From assembly GCA_965216155.1 (NCBI GenBank), contig CBDCFD010000007.1:1674001-1738000 (forward strand): a stretch of DNA of 64,000 bases, in the 5' to 3' direction. Position numbers and translations under genes: made by a program. How positions within the stretch are numbered: position 1 is the first letter of the stretch; every line of letters starts with the position of its first letter. Below are positions 48,295 to 57,126 of the stretch, piece by piece. The DNA is from CATOSP01 sp965216155 (lineage in GTDB: Bacteria > Chloroflexota > Dehalococcoidia > Lucifugimonadales > UBA3495). The notes under the pieces were generated by a model. The model made no database searches. It was given only the letters and a program-made list of their open reading frames with translations, and had not been told where the DNA came from.

Positions 48295-49445
48295 TAGTTG
48301 TCCCCCGTGGCGGCGATCTCTTCAGCGTAACCACCGACGTGATGGAAGCCGTGAGTCCTGGTTTCCTGTTTTTGCACCTCGATCAGGTTGGTCATCCACT
48401 GCTTATAGCCATCGGCGTCGGCCTGCCACGCCTCGTACTGGCTGTTGTTATCGTTGAAGTTAGCCTCGTTGACCATTGTCACGCAGTCGGGCACTGGGCA
48501 GACCGCTTCGCACACGCCACAGCCACAGCAGGAATCCATGTCGGCGTCGTAGAGTCCGTCTGGCGTTACATCGAAGCAGGTGTCCGGGCACTGGAGCCAA
48601 CAGAGGGTGCACTTGATGCACGTTTCAAAGTTGATCACCGGCCGCATCGAACGTGTGCTGTATTTCTTGAAAACAGCGTTTCGGACGGGCTGGAAGCCTT
48701 CCTCTCCGCCGCGGAAGCCGGTGCCGGGGTCGATGGCTTTGATGACCAGCCCCTCTTCCATCTCCTTCCAACCCGGAAGCTCGAACTTGAAGGGTGTCTC
48801 CGAGTTTCCTTCGCCAGGCTCAACTGGCCGGACAGAGGCCAACTCGTATGCCCGCCGGGCGGAGGCGACCTTGGTCTCGCTACCGAATTGGTCCCTGATG
48901 GCGTCCAGCATAGAGTCCAGGCTGACCAACTGAGGACAGACGCTACAAAGGTTGCCTAGAATTCTTACGTCGGTGTGGTCGTCCTTGTACACCCAGAGAC
49001 CGGAGAAGCTGACAGTGCTCTTGACGATGGAGAGATCGTAGGCGGAGTCTTTCTGGTGCATATCCTGGATCAAGTCATCGGATTCCTGGCGTGAGGTGAC
49101 GATCAGCGTCCCGCCGGGCCTGGTCAACTCGTTGATCGGCTGAAGCCCGTACCATGCCCATGACTCGATGCCCTTGCACATGGTGTCGTCCACGTTGATG
49201 GTTACGTCGACCTCCGATGCCTCGTACCTTGCCAGGTTTTCCTCGAGTTCTAAGGCATCGTCGGCAACCACCGCGAACTGCTTTGCCGGGATGCCATTGC
49301 GCTCCGGAGAGTCGCCGTAGCGTCCGAAGGCTGTGCCGATCTTGCCCTCTTTCCTGGCGGCGAACACTATGGAGCGGACGATGTTCCGGGCAAGAGTCTT
49401 CTGGAAAATGCCCCGGTACACCACCTCCACACCTACTGTGGCCAT
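48294..49445 (-). CDS. porG: 2-oxoacid:ferredoxin oxidoreductase, fused gamma-delta subunit (ferredoxin domain)
   Basis: In the 383-residue chain, residues about 1-185 form the gamma domain (VGVEVVYRGIFQKTLARNIV, GRYGDSPERNGIPAKQFAVV). The C-terminal part is the delta ferredoxin with CIKCTLCWLQCPDTC and CCGCGVCEAVCPVPDC, two [4Fe-4S] clusters. In many bacteria these are separate genes; here they are one polypeptide joined by about 80 residues of linker. It carries electrons to free ferredoxin. TAGGAGGT precedes the ATG. It lies about 60 bases after the FadR-type regulator. Confidence 0.88.
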   Translation of the reverse strand: MATVGVEVVYRGIFQKTLARNIVRSIVFAARKEGKIGTAFGRYGDSPERNGIPAKQFAVVADDALELEENLARYEASEVDVTINVDDTMCKGIESWAWYGLQPINELTRPGGTLIVTSRQESDDLIQDMHQKDSAYDLSIVKSTVSFSGLWVYKDDHTDVRILGNLCSVCPQLVSLDSMLDAIRDQFGSETKVASARRAYELASVRPVEPGEGNSETPFKFELPGWKEMEEGLVIKAIDPGTGFRGGEEGFQPVRNAVFKKYSTRSMRPVINFETCIKCTLCWLQCPDTCFDVTPDGLYDADMDSCCGCGVCEAVCPVPDCVTMVNEANFNDNNSQYEAWQADADGYKQWMTNLIEVQKQETRTHGFHHVGGYAEEIAATGDN

Positions 49446-49508
49446 ACTGGTACCTCCTAATATTATTGTCGTTTGATCTGCGGCTTGAAGTCCGGGCCGC
49501 CGCGGCCT

Positions 49509-50306
49509 TTACCCGCCGGCCGTTTCCAGGGGTCCCATGCCGGTTAGCGCACTATCGGCGGGCGCGGCTTGGCCGGAAGTTGGCCCCTCTTGACTCGCGG
49601 GTAGGTAGGTTACGTTTGCTGGTTCGACCACCGTCAGGTGATGTTCCATGGCCCTACGGGCCCCGTCTCCGTCGCCAGACTGGACCATGTGAAGGATTCG
49701 ACGGTGTGACTCCAGAGAGCGCGTGGCCCTGCCGGGCGCTTGCATCGACTGGTCCCTGGACTGGCGGAGGATGTCCTCGACGGCGCTGACCACCTTGACA
49801 AGAGCGGAGTTATGGGTTGCCGATGCCAGCGCAAAATGGAATGCTGTGTCGGCGTCGACTCCGCTGCCTCCCTCGGTGATCTGACGCTCCTGGTCCGCAA
49901 GGATATCCTTCAGGCCTTTGACTTCCTGAGCGCTGGCGCGCTGAGCGGCCACCGCGGCGATTTGGGGCTCCAGCAGGTGGCGCATCTCGAATATGTCCTT
50001 CAGGGTCTCGGCGCCGCCGCTGAGGGTAGAGGCGATGAGGGAGACGAGCGATTCGAGGTTGTCGGTTTCGATAAAAGTCCCGGACCCCCGCTTGCTGATC
50101 ACCAACCCCTGCAATTCCAATGACCGGATGGCTTCCCGCACGGAACTGCGGCTGACCTGAAGCTGCTCGGCCAGCAGACGTTCGGAAGGAAGGCGTTCGC
50201 CCGGCTTCAACACGCCCCCCCGGATCAGGGAACGGAAGCGCTCGACCAGCACGTCGTGGACGCGTTTGGCCTGGGCAGGGGGTGTTGCGGGTGTGGATTC
50301 AGGCAA
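49509..50306 (-). CDS. FadR/GntR-family transcriptional regulator (FCD ligand domain)
   Basis: A winged helix at the N-terminus (RVHDVLVERFRSLIRGGVLK, then LPSERLLAEQLQVSRSSVRE, GLVISKRGSGTF) is followed by an all-helical FCD domain with FEMRHLLEPQIAAVAAQRAS, DTAFHFALASATHN and SHRRILHMVQSGD, whose Asp/His residues bind metal or ligand. It probably senses an organic acid and controls the por operon directly downstream. The longest frame starts inside the -10 region of a strong promoter, so the first usable start is probably TTG at 50306 or later; no Shine-Dalgarno is visible there. GGTCA-type operators flank the transcription start. Confidence 0.82.
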   Translation of the reverse strand: MPESTPATPPAQAKRVHDVLVERFRSLIRGGVLKPGERLPSERLLAEQLQVSRSSVREAIRSLELQGLVISKRGSGTFIETDNLESLVSLIASTLSGGAETLKDIFEMRHLLEPQIAAVAAQRASAQEVKGLKDILADQERQITEGGSGVDADTAFHFALASATHNSALVKVVSAVEDILRQSRDQSMQAPGRATRSLESHRRILHMVQSGDGDGARRAMEHHLTVVEPANVTYLPASQEGPTSGQAAPADSALTGMGPLETAGG

Positions 50307-50307
50307 G

Positions 50308-50362
50308 TGGTCAGACCAATTTAAGGTTGCCCACATTATACACACCGGTCAAACCTTGTCAA
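50308..50362 (-). promoter_or_regulatory. Autoregulated promoter of the FadR-type regulator and por operon
   Basis: On the minus strand TTGACA (50362-50357), a 16-base spacer and TATAAT (50340-50335) form a strong promoter. GGTCAAACC (50347-50355) lies in the spacer, and the perfect palindrome TGGTCAGACCA (50308-50318) lies just downstream of the expected start. Their centres are 38 bases apart. FadR-type regulators recognise TGGTCNGACCA-like sites, so negative autoregulation is likely. Confidence 0.7.
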
Positions 50363-50495
50363 GAACTCCCTCGTAGCGCCTCGTAGCGGGCCGCCAGCAG
50401 GTGTTCTATTCCCTGTTTGACAACCTGACCGGTGGTTCCCATCATATAATCGGCAACTACAATTAACCTCTCCAATCGCCTGGCGGGATGTCGCA

Positions 50496-51842
50496 GTGCT
50501 CTTGTCCAAACCGGTCCGCGTCGTTGTGGCCGCCCTCTTCGCGGCGTCCGCTCTCTTGGGTCTTATCGGCCCTCATTTCGCTCAAGCCCAGGAACCCCAC
50601 GTATTGGTTATGGACGTCGACGGCGTGATCAACTCCGTCAAGGAGCGTTTCATCTCCCGCGCCCTAGAGCAGGCCGATAACGGGGGGGCCGCTTTGTTGG
50701 TGATCCGCCTAGATACGCCGGGTGGGCTTCTGGAGTCGACTCGCAACATCGTTGAAATGCTACTGGAAGCGCCCGTGCCCGTGGCGGTCTACGTGTCGCC
50801 ATCCGGGGCCCAGGCCGGTTCCGCCGGCACCTTTATTACCGCGGCCGCTCACTTCGCGGTTATGGCTCCCGGGACCAACATAGGAGCGGCTACTCCCGTG
50901 ACATCCACCGGTGAGGATATCCCCGAGACCTTGGCCAGCAAAGTTAAAAATGACGCCGCAGCATTGATTCGCAGCATTGCCCAGGAGCGGGGCAGGAACG
51001 AGAAGATGCTGGAGCAGACGGTCCTGACTGCCGCCTCTTATAGCGCCAATGAAGCCGCGGAGTCGAGGGTGGTGGACCTTATCGCCGCCGATTTGGACGA
51101 ACTGCTGTCCAGCCTGGAAGGCAGAGCGGTCGAGACCTCCTCTGGAGAGACGACGTTGCATCTGGAAGGGCTCGATACCCGGGAGTTCAGCCAGAACGCA
51201 TTAGAACGCTTTCTGGAGATCATCTCCGACCCCAACATATCATTCATCCTGCTAACAATCGGTGGACTCGGGGTGATAATCGAACTCTTCAGCCCCGGCC
51301 TAGTCGTTCCAGGAGTGGTGGGGGCGATCTGCTTGTTGCTGGCTTTTCTTGCGCTGGGCAACTTGCCGGTTAATTGGGTTGCAGTTGCCTTCATTCTGCT
51401 TGCGATCGTGCTCGTATTCCTTGAGATGCAAGTGGCAGGGACCGGCGTGCTGGGAATAGGGGCGGTCATCAGCTTCGCGCTTGGGGGCTTCTTATTGTTC
51501 AACCAATTCGGAGACGTTTCACCAACCCTTCCGGACGTGTCGGTGAACTACTGGCTGCTGGGCGGCATGGCGGTGACGTTCGCGTTCGCAGTCATTTACT
51601 TGGGCCGTGTGATCGTGGAGTCCCGGCGCGATGCGCCCCAACCCACCAGAAATTTTTTGCTGGGAGAGGTAGGGACAGTCCTCAGCCCCCTGGAACCCAG
51701 GGGGCTCGTCCGTTTGGCTGGGGAAAACTGGACAGCCGTAAGTGAGGATGGTAGCGTTATCCATAAGGACGAACCTGTAGTAATCATCGACGTCAATGGC
51801 GTAGTCCTGACCGTTATCCGTATGAACACTACAGAAAACTGA
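50496..51842 (+). CDS. nfeD: NfeD-type membrane-bound ClpP-class serine protease
   Basis: The 448-residue protein has an N-terminal signal/membrane segment (about residues 8-31). The protease domain has IRLDTPGGLLESTRNIVEML and SPSGAQAGSAGTFITAAAHF, holding the nucleophilic Ser, and a Lys in LASKVKNDAAALIRSIAQER. Four to five transmembrane helices follow (about 240-380) and then a soluble OB-fold NfeD domain (LLGEVGTVLSPLEPRGLVRL). It cleaves stomatin-like partners or misfolded membrane proteins. The start is GTG at 50496. It is followed 26 bases later by its usual SPFH partner. Confidence 0.88.
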   Translation: MLLSKPVRVVVAALFAASALLGLIGPHFAQAQEPHVLVMDVDGVINSVKERFISRALEQADNGGAALLVIRLDTPGGLLESTRNIVEMLLEAPVPVAVYVSPSGAQAGSAGTFITAAAHFAVMAPGTNIGAATPVTSTGEDIPETLASKVKNDAAALIRSIAQERGRNEKMLEQTVLTAASYSANEAAESRVVDLIAADLDELLSSLEGRAVETSSGETTLHLEGLDTREFSQNALERFLEIISDPNISFILLTIGGLGVIIELFSPGLVVPGVVGAICLLLAFLALGNLPVNWVAVAFILLAIVLVFLEMQVAGTGVLGIGAVISFALGGFLLFNQFGDVSPTLPDVSVNYWLLGGMAVTFAFAVIYLGRVIVESRRDAPQPTRNFLLGEVGTVLSPLEPRGLVRLAGENWTAVSEDGSVIHKDEPVVIIDVNGVVLTVIRMNTTEN

Positions 51843-51868
51843 AATCGATTGGGCACTGGGAGGCAACA

Positions 51869-52744
51869 ATGTCATCGGGGATCGTCATAGTCAAACAGTA
51901 CGAGCGAATGGTTGTCCTGAAGTTTGGCCGATTCAGCGCAGTGGCGCAACCAGGGTTCCGTTTCTTGGTGCCGTTGGTCTTCTCTGGACAGATTGTGGAC
52001 GTACGTGAGCAGGTGGACCGGGTTCCGACCCAGAAGTACATCACCAGGGACAACGTGGTGGTGGACCTGGACTTTGTCCTATATTACCGAGTCGTTGAGA
52101 CCCAGGCAGACAGGGCCGTGTTGCAGGTGGCGGACCATAGCGCTGCGGTGCGGAACCTGGCGGTCGCCGAGCTAAGGTCCATTATAGGGAACATCACTCT
52201 AGCCGACGCGCTGTCGGAGAGGGAGCGGATCCAGAACCAGCTCCAGGTCGCGTTGGATGAAAATACGGGCCGTTGGGGGGTCAAAGTACAGGGAGTCGCC
52301 GTAAACGAGATCGACCCTCCGCCCGGCGTTAAACAGGCGATGGAACGTGAGAAGTCCGCGGCTGCCATCAAGACTGCGGATATCACGGAATCGGAAGGCC
52401 AAAGGCAGGCGGCGATCAACCGGGCCGAGGGCGAGAAACAGGCGGAAATCCTGAGAGCCGAGGGTGAGCGCGAGGCGGAGATCCTCCAGGCACAAGGAGA
52501 TCAGCAGGCGCAGATATTAAGGGCGCAGGGCTTCAGCGACGCGTTGTCACGGATATTCGAGGTGGCCAATACCGTCGACTCCAAGACGATGAGCCTGCAG
52601 TACTTCGAGACCCTTAAGTCGCTGGGCGCCAGCCCATCCACCAAGTGGATTTTCCCCATGGAATTCACCTCGATGCTGTCCCCCTTGCTGCGGATGGGCA
52701 ACGGAGGCCAGGACCAATCCGGGGGGGGCGCCAACTCCGGTTAG
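51869..52744 (+). CDS. SPFH/band-7 (slipin/stomatin-like) protein
   Basis: In this 291-residue protein the SPFH domain reads IVIVKQYERMVVLKFGRFSA, then QPGFRFLVPLVFSGQIVDVR and VDLDFVLYYRVVETQADRAV, followed by a long Ala/Glu-rich coiled coil (RAEGEKQAEILRAEGEREAE). Unlike most slipins it has only a weak hydrophobic N-terminus. It forms membrane-attached oligomers that cluster around the NfeD protease encoded just upstream; together they are the well-known STOPP operon pair. Confidence 0.88.
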   Translation: MSSGIVIVKQYERMVVLKFGRFSAVAQPGFRFLVPLVFSGQIVDVREQVDRVPTQKYITRDNVVVDLDFVLYYRVVETQADRAVLQVADHSAAVRNLAVAELRSIIGNITLADALSERERIQNQLQVALDENTGRWGVKVQGVAVNEIDPPPGVKQAMEREKSAAAIKTADITESEGQRQAAINRAEGEKQAEILRAEGEREAEILQAQGDQQAQILRAQGFSDALSRIFEVANTVDSKTMSLQYFETLKSLGASPSTKWIFPMEFTSMLSPLLRMGNGGQDQSGGGANSG

Positions 52745-52772
52745 AGACTGACCGGGAGAATCTGCGGTACCG

Positions 52773-52794
52773 GGCCGCCCGGCGGAGGGCGGCC
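52773..52794. terminator. Hairpin between convergent genes
   Basis: GGCCGCCC and GGGCGGCC form an 8-bp stem around six bases between the SPFH gene and the convergent DUF429 gene. Confidence 0.5.
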
Positions 52795-52810
52795 ACCACT
52801 GTGCCCGGGT

Positions 52811-53446
52811 TTACCGGGGTAAGCGGGGCAACACCACCCAGCCTTCCTCCTCGGTCCCCAACGAGTCTGTCTCTTCCTGATGGTGGAGCAGAGCTGTGTA
52901 GGCGTTGAGAATCGCGTCGCAGCGGTTCATGTCCAGGCTATTCATGTGAGGGTGCAGACCATCTACCAGGGGACTCAGATTGTCCTTCATAAACCGCAGG
53001 CTGCCCGGACTTTTCTTGGGCGGTATCCGGTCTCCGAATAGAATTACCTTGGAGGCATAGGGATACACTTCAATGACCTTGTGCCCCCTGCTTCTTAGTT
53101 GGTTGGCGACTCTGATCCCGCGATAGATCAAGGACCTGATAATAGACCGTTTGTTGGTAAAGAAGCAGCTTATCTTCATCCGCGCCAACTCCGCTTCCGC
53201 CTGTCGGCCCTTGGATTGAGGGACCTCGGTCTCGCAGGGGCAAGTGGTTTCCAGGCAACAAAGCCCCCGTGGCAGGCTAAGGGGGGAGCCTATGGCGATG
53301 AGACTTGGCTGGTCCTCCACTCCGATCCCCGTTATCTCTTCGTCATGGCTGATAGAGGCCAGGGAGCATAAGCGCCCGTCGCGGTCTAGTACGGCGAGTG
53401 AACTGGGCAGATTTGGTGAGGCTCTAAGATCTACCCCAAAGATCAT
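52811..53446 (-). CDS. DUF429 family protein (predicted RNase H-fold nuclease)
   Basis: The 211-residue protein starts MIFGVDLRASPNLPSSLAVL, where the first Asp sits on strand 1 as in RNase H-fold DUF429 proteins. IAIGSPLSLP and VIEVYPYASKVILFG follow, and a C-terminal DAILNAYTALLHHQ helix with the last conserved Asp. The family is predicted to be a nuclease; substrates are unknown. GGAGAG precedes the ATG. The Cys-rich segment CCLETTCPCETEVPQS near residue 63 may bind a metal. Confidence 0.78.
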   Translation of the reverse strand: MIFGVDLRASPNLPSSLAVLDRDGRLCSLASISHDEEITGIGVEDQPSLIAIGSPLSLPRGLCCLETTCPCETEVPQSKGRQAEAELARMKISCFFTNKRSIIRSLIYRGIRVANQLRSRGHKVIEVYPYASKVILFGDRIPPKKSPGSLRFMKDNLSPLVDGLHPHMNSLDMNRCDAILNAYTALLHHQEETDSLGTEEEGWVVLPRLPR

Positions 53447-53534
53447 ATCGGCTCTCCATGCAATACTTGGAATAAGGAAATAAGCCCTGGTCCGGGGGCC
53501 AGGCCTTGGTTAGTTCTCCGACGCGGGCTCAGGG

Positions 53535-54491
53535 TTAATTCCATTGGACCGGCCCTTTGGATGAAGCGAGAAACTCCAGTGCGGACGAGTATGGTTCCGC
53601 CTCTCTGTTTGCCACTTGCTCCAGCGAAGCGATCAATTCTGGGTCTGATTCGAGCCGTGTTTTGAGGCGCCGGTTCAATTCTTCATGTATAGTCTCGACG
53701 AACTCGGTCTTTCGCCGCTCGGTCCGCCGCTGGTCCAGTTCTCCCGAGCCCCCTAGGTATTCCCGGTGTTCTTGGACCTTGCTCCACAGTTCAGGAATTC
53801 CGTCACCGGAATGGGCCTGGGTAAGAACCACCGGGGGGAGCCAGGTTGGATGGGTGGGCCCAATCCGGAGCATGGACGTGATGGCGGCGGCCATCTGGTT
53901 AGCGCCTTCACGGTCTGCCTTGTTGACCACATAGATGTCGGCGATTTCCATGATCCCGGCCTTGAGGGCTTGGACTGCGTCACCCGACTCCGGGTTGGTA
54001 GCCACCAGGACCGAATCTGCGACCCCCATTATCCCCAACTCCGTTTGTCCGACACCCACGGTTTCGACCAACACTACGTCGGTACTGGCGGCGTCCAACA
54101 ACCTGACCATGCCCTTCACGATTCGGGGTAAGCCCCCTGATTGGCCTCTGGTGGCCACGCTGCGAATGAAAACTCCCGAGTCAAGATAGTGCCGTTGCAT
54201 CCTTATCCGGTCGCCGAGCAACGCGCCGCCTGAATATGGACTGGTGGGATCCACCCCAAGGACTCCCACCGTCTTGCCTTCTTCCCTCAGGACTCCGATT
54301 AGTTGGTCGACTATAGTGCTCTTCCCAGCGCCCGGTGGTCCCGTGATCCCGATGGTGTAGGCAGTCCCGGTGTAGCGGTCAACCTCTTCAAGAAGCCCGG
54401 AGGCTGAAGGGTCTCCACTTTCAAGCCAAGAGAGCACCCTGGAGAGCACTCGCCGGTCTCCGGCCAAAAGCCGCCTGGCTAGTTCGGTCAT
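53535..54491 (-). CDS. meaB: MeaB/ArgK-type G3E GTPase (methylmalonyl-CoA mutase chaperone)
   Basis: The 318-residue protein has the Walker A motif GPPGAGKS (residues 51-58), VLGVDPTSPYSGGALLGDRI, switch II-like VETVGVGQTELGI and NKAD for guanine recognition. It loads and protects the B12 cofactor of methylmalonyl-CoA mutase and related mutases. No mutase gene lies in the window, so it acts in trans or its partner is further along. The length is normal. Confidence 0.9.
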   Translation of the reverse strand: MTELARRLLAGDRRVLSRVLSWLESGDPSASGLLEEVDRYTGTAYTIGITGPPGAGKSTIVDQLIGVLREEGKTVGVLGVDPTSPYSGGALLGDRIRMQRHYLDSGVFIRSVATRGQSGGLPRIVKGMVRLLDAASTDVVLVETVGVGQTELGIMGVADSVLVATNPESGDAVQALKAGIMEIADIYVVNKADREGANQMAAAITSMLRIGPTHPTWLPPVVLTQAHSGDGIPELWSKVQEHREYLGGSGELDQRRTERRKTEFVETIHEELNRRLKTRLESDPELIASLEQVANREAEPYSSALEFLASSKGPVQWN

Positions 54492-54860
54492 TCTTCGGGG
54501 CCTTTGTTCCGGCTGGATGGATGTTCCCCGTCCAAGCTTGGCTTGAAGACGAATTTAGCATCCGCCGCAGGCGTAGTCAAGGCCGAATTCCGGACGTGTA
54601 CAGGACGTGGACAGATTGTATAACACGTGGATAACCCATCCTTATGTGTAGTTTTCGTAACCCCAGGCTATGAGAGGAGTATCTATCTTCGTTGATTATC
54701 TGTTAATGAAAGGCCGCGGCTCGTAACGCGGCATCTATAATCAATTCGCAAAAACGACTAAAAATCATGAACAGGCATCTTAAACGCAGGACGCATCAAT
54801 AGACACAGACCGAATGCGGTGCAAACGGCGCCCGGAGTTCCGAAGCAGGCGCCGGTGGGA
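54492..54860. other. AT-richer intergenic region
   Basis: About 370 bases between two minus-strand genes without a convincing ORF. It is clearly AT-richer than its surroundings. CGTGGATAA near 54630 differs by one base from a DnaA box, and GCCGCG...CGCGGC near 54715 could form a 6-bp stem. Neither is enough to call an origin or an RNA gene. Confidence 0.45.
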
Positions 54861-55440
54861 TCAGTGATGGAAGAAGGAACTACCGACACCCTCGCCGCCG
54901 GCGGTGATTAGCAGGTCCGGCCGGTTGCCCCAGCGCCGCAGAAACCTGCCAAAGTTCTTGCGGCTGAGCTCGTCCCGCTGCCCCTCGTCCAACTCCGTCC
55001 AGAGGCGGTGTTCGTGGCGCACCAGTGGGAGAGTAGCATCGGCCACCACCCGGTAACCCTTGTCCTTGAACTGGAAGCAATAATCGATGTCGAGGTTCCT
55101 GTAGAAACGGAAACACTCCCGCATCAATCCCACGTCAATAACCCGGTCCCGGCGGAATGTCATGCAATAGGCCTGCATGGCGTCAGCGTCCCCCTGGTCC
55201 ACTTCTTCGTGGAAGTGACGGAGATCGTCGGTGGTGAGACCGAACGGGCCGAAGATTCCGACGGTATCGTCCGCCAGCTTTTCGGAGATCGTGTCGAGTA
55301 TTTCTCCGACTACCTCGGCTGAGCCGTCAAGAATTATCACATTTTTGCCCAGGCTTTGCTTTATGGCGATGTTTTTCCCGGCGGCATCCCCCACGTTGTG
55401 GTCACAATGAATCACGCGGACGGAGCCGCGGCCCAGCCTG
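54861..55440 (-). CDS. Glycosyltransferase family 2-like domain, C-terminal part of the CysRS fusion (other frame)
   Basis: From about 55440 the minus strand, one base out of the CysRS frame, reads LGRGSVRVIHCDHNVGDAAG, then KNIAIKQSLGKNVIILDGSA, and later YRNLDIDYCFQFKDKGYRVV, a GT2-type acceptor-region motif. It directly continues the GT2 start at the end of the CysRS frame (EIIVVDNGSTDGTGEWLEEF). The metal-binding DxD is replaced by DGS, so sugar-transfer activity is doubtful. No ribosome site or start codon supports an independent gene. The whole chain would be about 730 residues if the one-base shift is an error or is bypassed. Confidence 0.6.
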
Positions 55441-57063
55441 GAACTCCTCCAACCACTCGCCCGTGCCGTCCGTGGAACCATTGTCGACGACTATGATCTC
55501 GCTGGAGTATTTGCCGGGGTACCTGAGCATGCTGGTCACGCACCTCTGCACGTCCCACGGATGGCTGTAGGCGTTGAGGATGTAGGTGAAGTCGTACTGG
55601 TCAGGACGGTCCAAGAAAGACTCGACCTCTCTGGAGGACGACACGGACGCCCAGATTTCCCGCTGCCTCTCAAGAGGCGTCTTGGGTCGAATTCGTGAAG
55701 CCACGGCGGTATCTTCAACCAAAAAGCCCTGGGATACCACGTTCTCACGCAGGGCATCGGCATTTTGAAAGTCCGATTGCTGCCTGAGGTTGGTCCTCTC
55801 GCCCACAGTTGTGCCGACAAGCTCGGGGACCTCGTAGGCCGCCGGGACCTTATCCAGGTCCAGTCCGAATATCTTATCGAACTCCAACAGCAACCCTAGC
55901 TTGTCTACGGCGGGCAACTCCGACCGGGACATATCCCATGTCAGGGCCAGCGCTCCTGGAAGGTCCAGGTCATTTTCGACCAATTCCCAGAACTTCCGGC
56001 GCCACGCTTCCGCCTCTTCCGGAGGTCCGGCCTGTCCCGCCTGGTTCCTCCACACCCATACCCGGTTGCGCAGGTTGGTCAGGGCCTTTTCCGCGGCCCG
56101 GAGAGAATTGAAGGTAAAGTTCATCCGGTGCCGGTACCTGACGGTCATACAGAGGTACCGGAAAGAAAGGGGATCGAAGCCGCGCGAAATAAGCTCTTCG
56201 ATCAGGAAGACGTTGCCGGATGACTTGGCCATTTTGGCCCCGTCGGCCAGCAAGTGTTGAGCGTGGACCCAGTAGCGGACATGCGGGTGGCCGAAAGCAG
56301 CTTCGCTCTGGGCGATTTCGTCTTCGTGGTGGGGGAATATGTTGTCAACGCCGCCTGTGTGGATGTCGAACTCTTCGCCCAGGTATTTGTGGGCCATGGC
56401 AGAGCATTCGATGTGCCAGCCGGGAAAGCCGTCTCCCCATGGACTGCCCCACTTGTAGTCCCGGCCCGGCTCAGCGGCCTTCCAAAGGGTGAAGTCCCTG
56501 GGGTCCTTTTTCAAGGGGTCAGCTTCGGCCCGTACCCCTTCCAACAGGTCCGCGCCGGTGTTTCGTGAGAGCTTGCCGTATTCGGCGAAGCGGGCGACGT
56601 CGAAGTAGATGTTGCCGCCATTCTCGTAGGCAAATTCATTGCCCATCAGGGTCTCAACCATAGAGACCATTTCAGGGATATGTGCGGTTGCCCACGGGTA
56701 CACTTGGGCGGGAAGAATGTTCAGGCGGGCTTCGTCGCGGTGGAACAGGCCAGCGTAATGCTGCGTTATGTCCTCCACCGTCCGGCCCTCTGAGAGAGCG
56801 GCCAGAATGACCTTGTCGCCGCCAGCCTCCACCAGTTCTTGCCGCATGTGGCCAACGTCGGTAATGTTCTTGATCTGGTATACATCGCAGCCGTTGGCCT
56901 GGATGACCCGGCGAATCCAGTCGGCCATCATGTAGGTGCGCAAGTTGCCGATGTGGGCGTCGCGGTAAACCGTCGGACCGCAGGTATACATGGTGACCGA
57001 ACCGGGCTTGATGGGCTTAATCTCTTCGGTCTGTTTGGTCAATGTGTTGTAAATGCACAGCAA
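55402..57063 (-). CDS. cysS: Cysteinyl-tRNA synthetase fused to the start of a GT2 glycosyltransferase domain
   Basis: Class I synthetase: zinc Cys28 in MYTCGPTVY, HIGN (37-40) as the HIGH motif, HIECSAMA, the HTGGVDNIFPHHEDE zinc/active-site block and KMAKSSGN as KMSKS. The CysRS core ends near residue 465 (NVVSQGFLVEDTAVASRIRP), the usual length. It runs without a stop into a linker and a GT2 Rossmann start (DFTYILNAYSHPWDVQRCVT, then EIIVVDNGSTDGTGEWLEEF), then a frameshift near 55440. It charges tRNA-Cys and must be essential; no other cysS is in the window. The fusion to a glycosyltransferase-like domain is unusual. Confidence 0.85.
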   Translation of the reverse strand: MLCIYNTLTKQTEEIKPIKPGSVTMYTCGPTVYRDAHIGNLRTYMMADWIRRVIQANGCDVYQIKNITDVGHMRQELVEAGGDKVILAALSEGRTVEDITQHYAGLFHRDEARLNILPAQVYPWATAHIPEMVSMVETLMGNEFAYENGGNIYFDVARFAEYGKLSRNTGADLLEGVRAEADPLKKDPRDFTLWKAAEPGRDYKWGSPWGDGFPGWHIECSAMAHKYLGEEFDIHTGGVDNIFPHHEDEIAQSEAAFGHPHVRYWVHAQHLLADGAKMAKSSGNVFLIEELISRGFDPLSFRYLCMTVRYRHRMNFTFNSLRAAEKALTNLRNRVWVWRNQAGQAGPPEEAEAWRRKFWELVENDLDLPGALALTWDMSRSELPAVDKLGLLLEFDKIFGLDLDKVPAAYEVPELVGTTVGERTNLRQQSDFQNADALRENVVSQGFLVEDTAVASRIRPKTPLERQREIWASVSSSREVESFLDRPDQYDFTYILNAYSHPWDVQRCVTSMLRYPGKYSSEIIVVDNGSTDGTGEWLEEFQAGPRLRPRDSL

Positions 57064-57126
57064 AATGAGGCCCCCTTCCGCCGTGGGTTTGACCGGAAGT
57101 TTAGCACGTTCCAGGGCTGTTTTGCA

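Noticed and set aside
54600..54720. AT-rich stretch with a near DnaA box, considered as a replication origin
   Set aside because: Only one imperfect box is visible and dnaA/dnaN are not adjacent.
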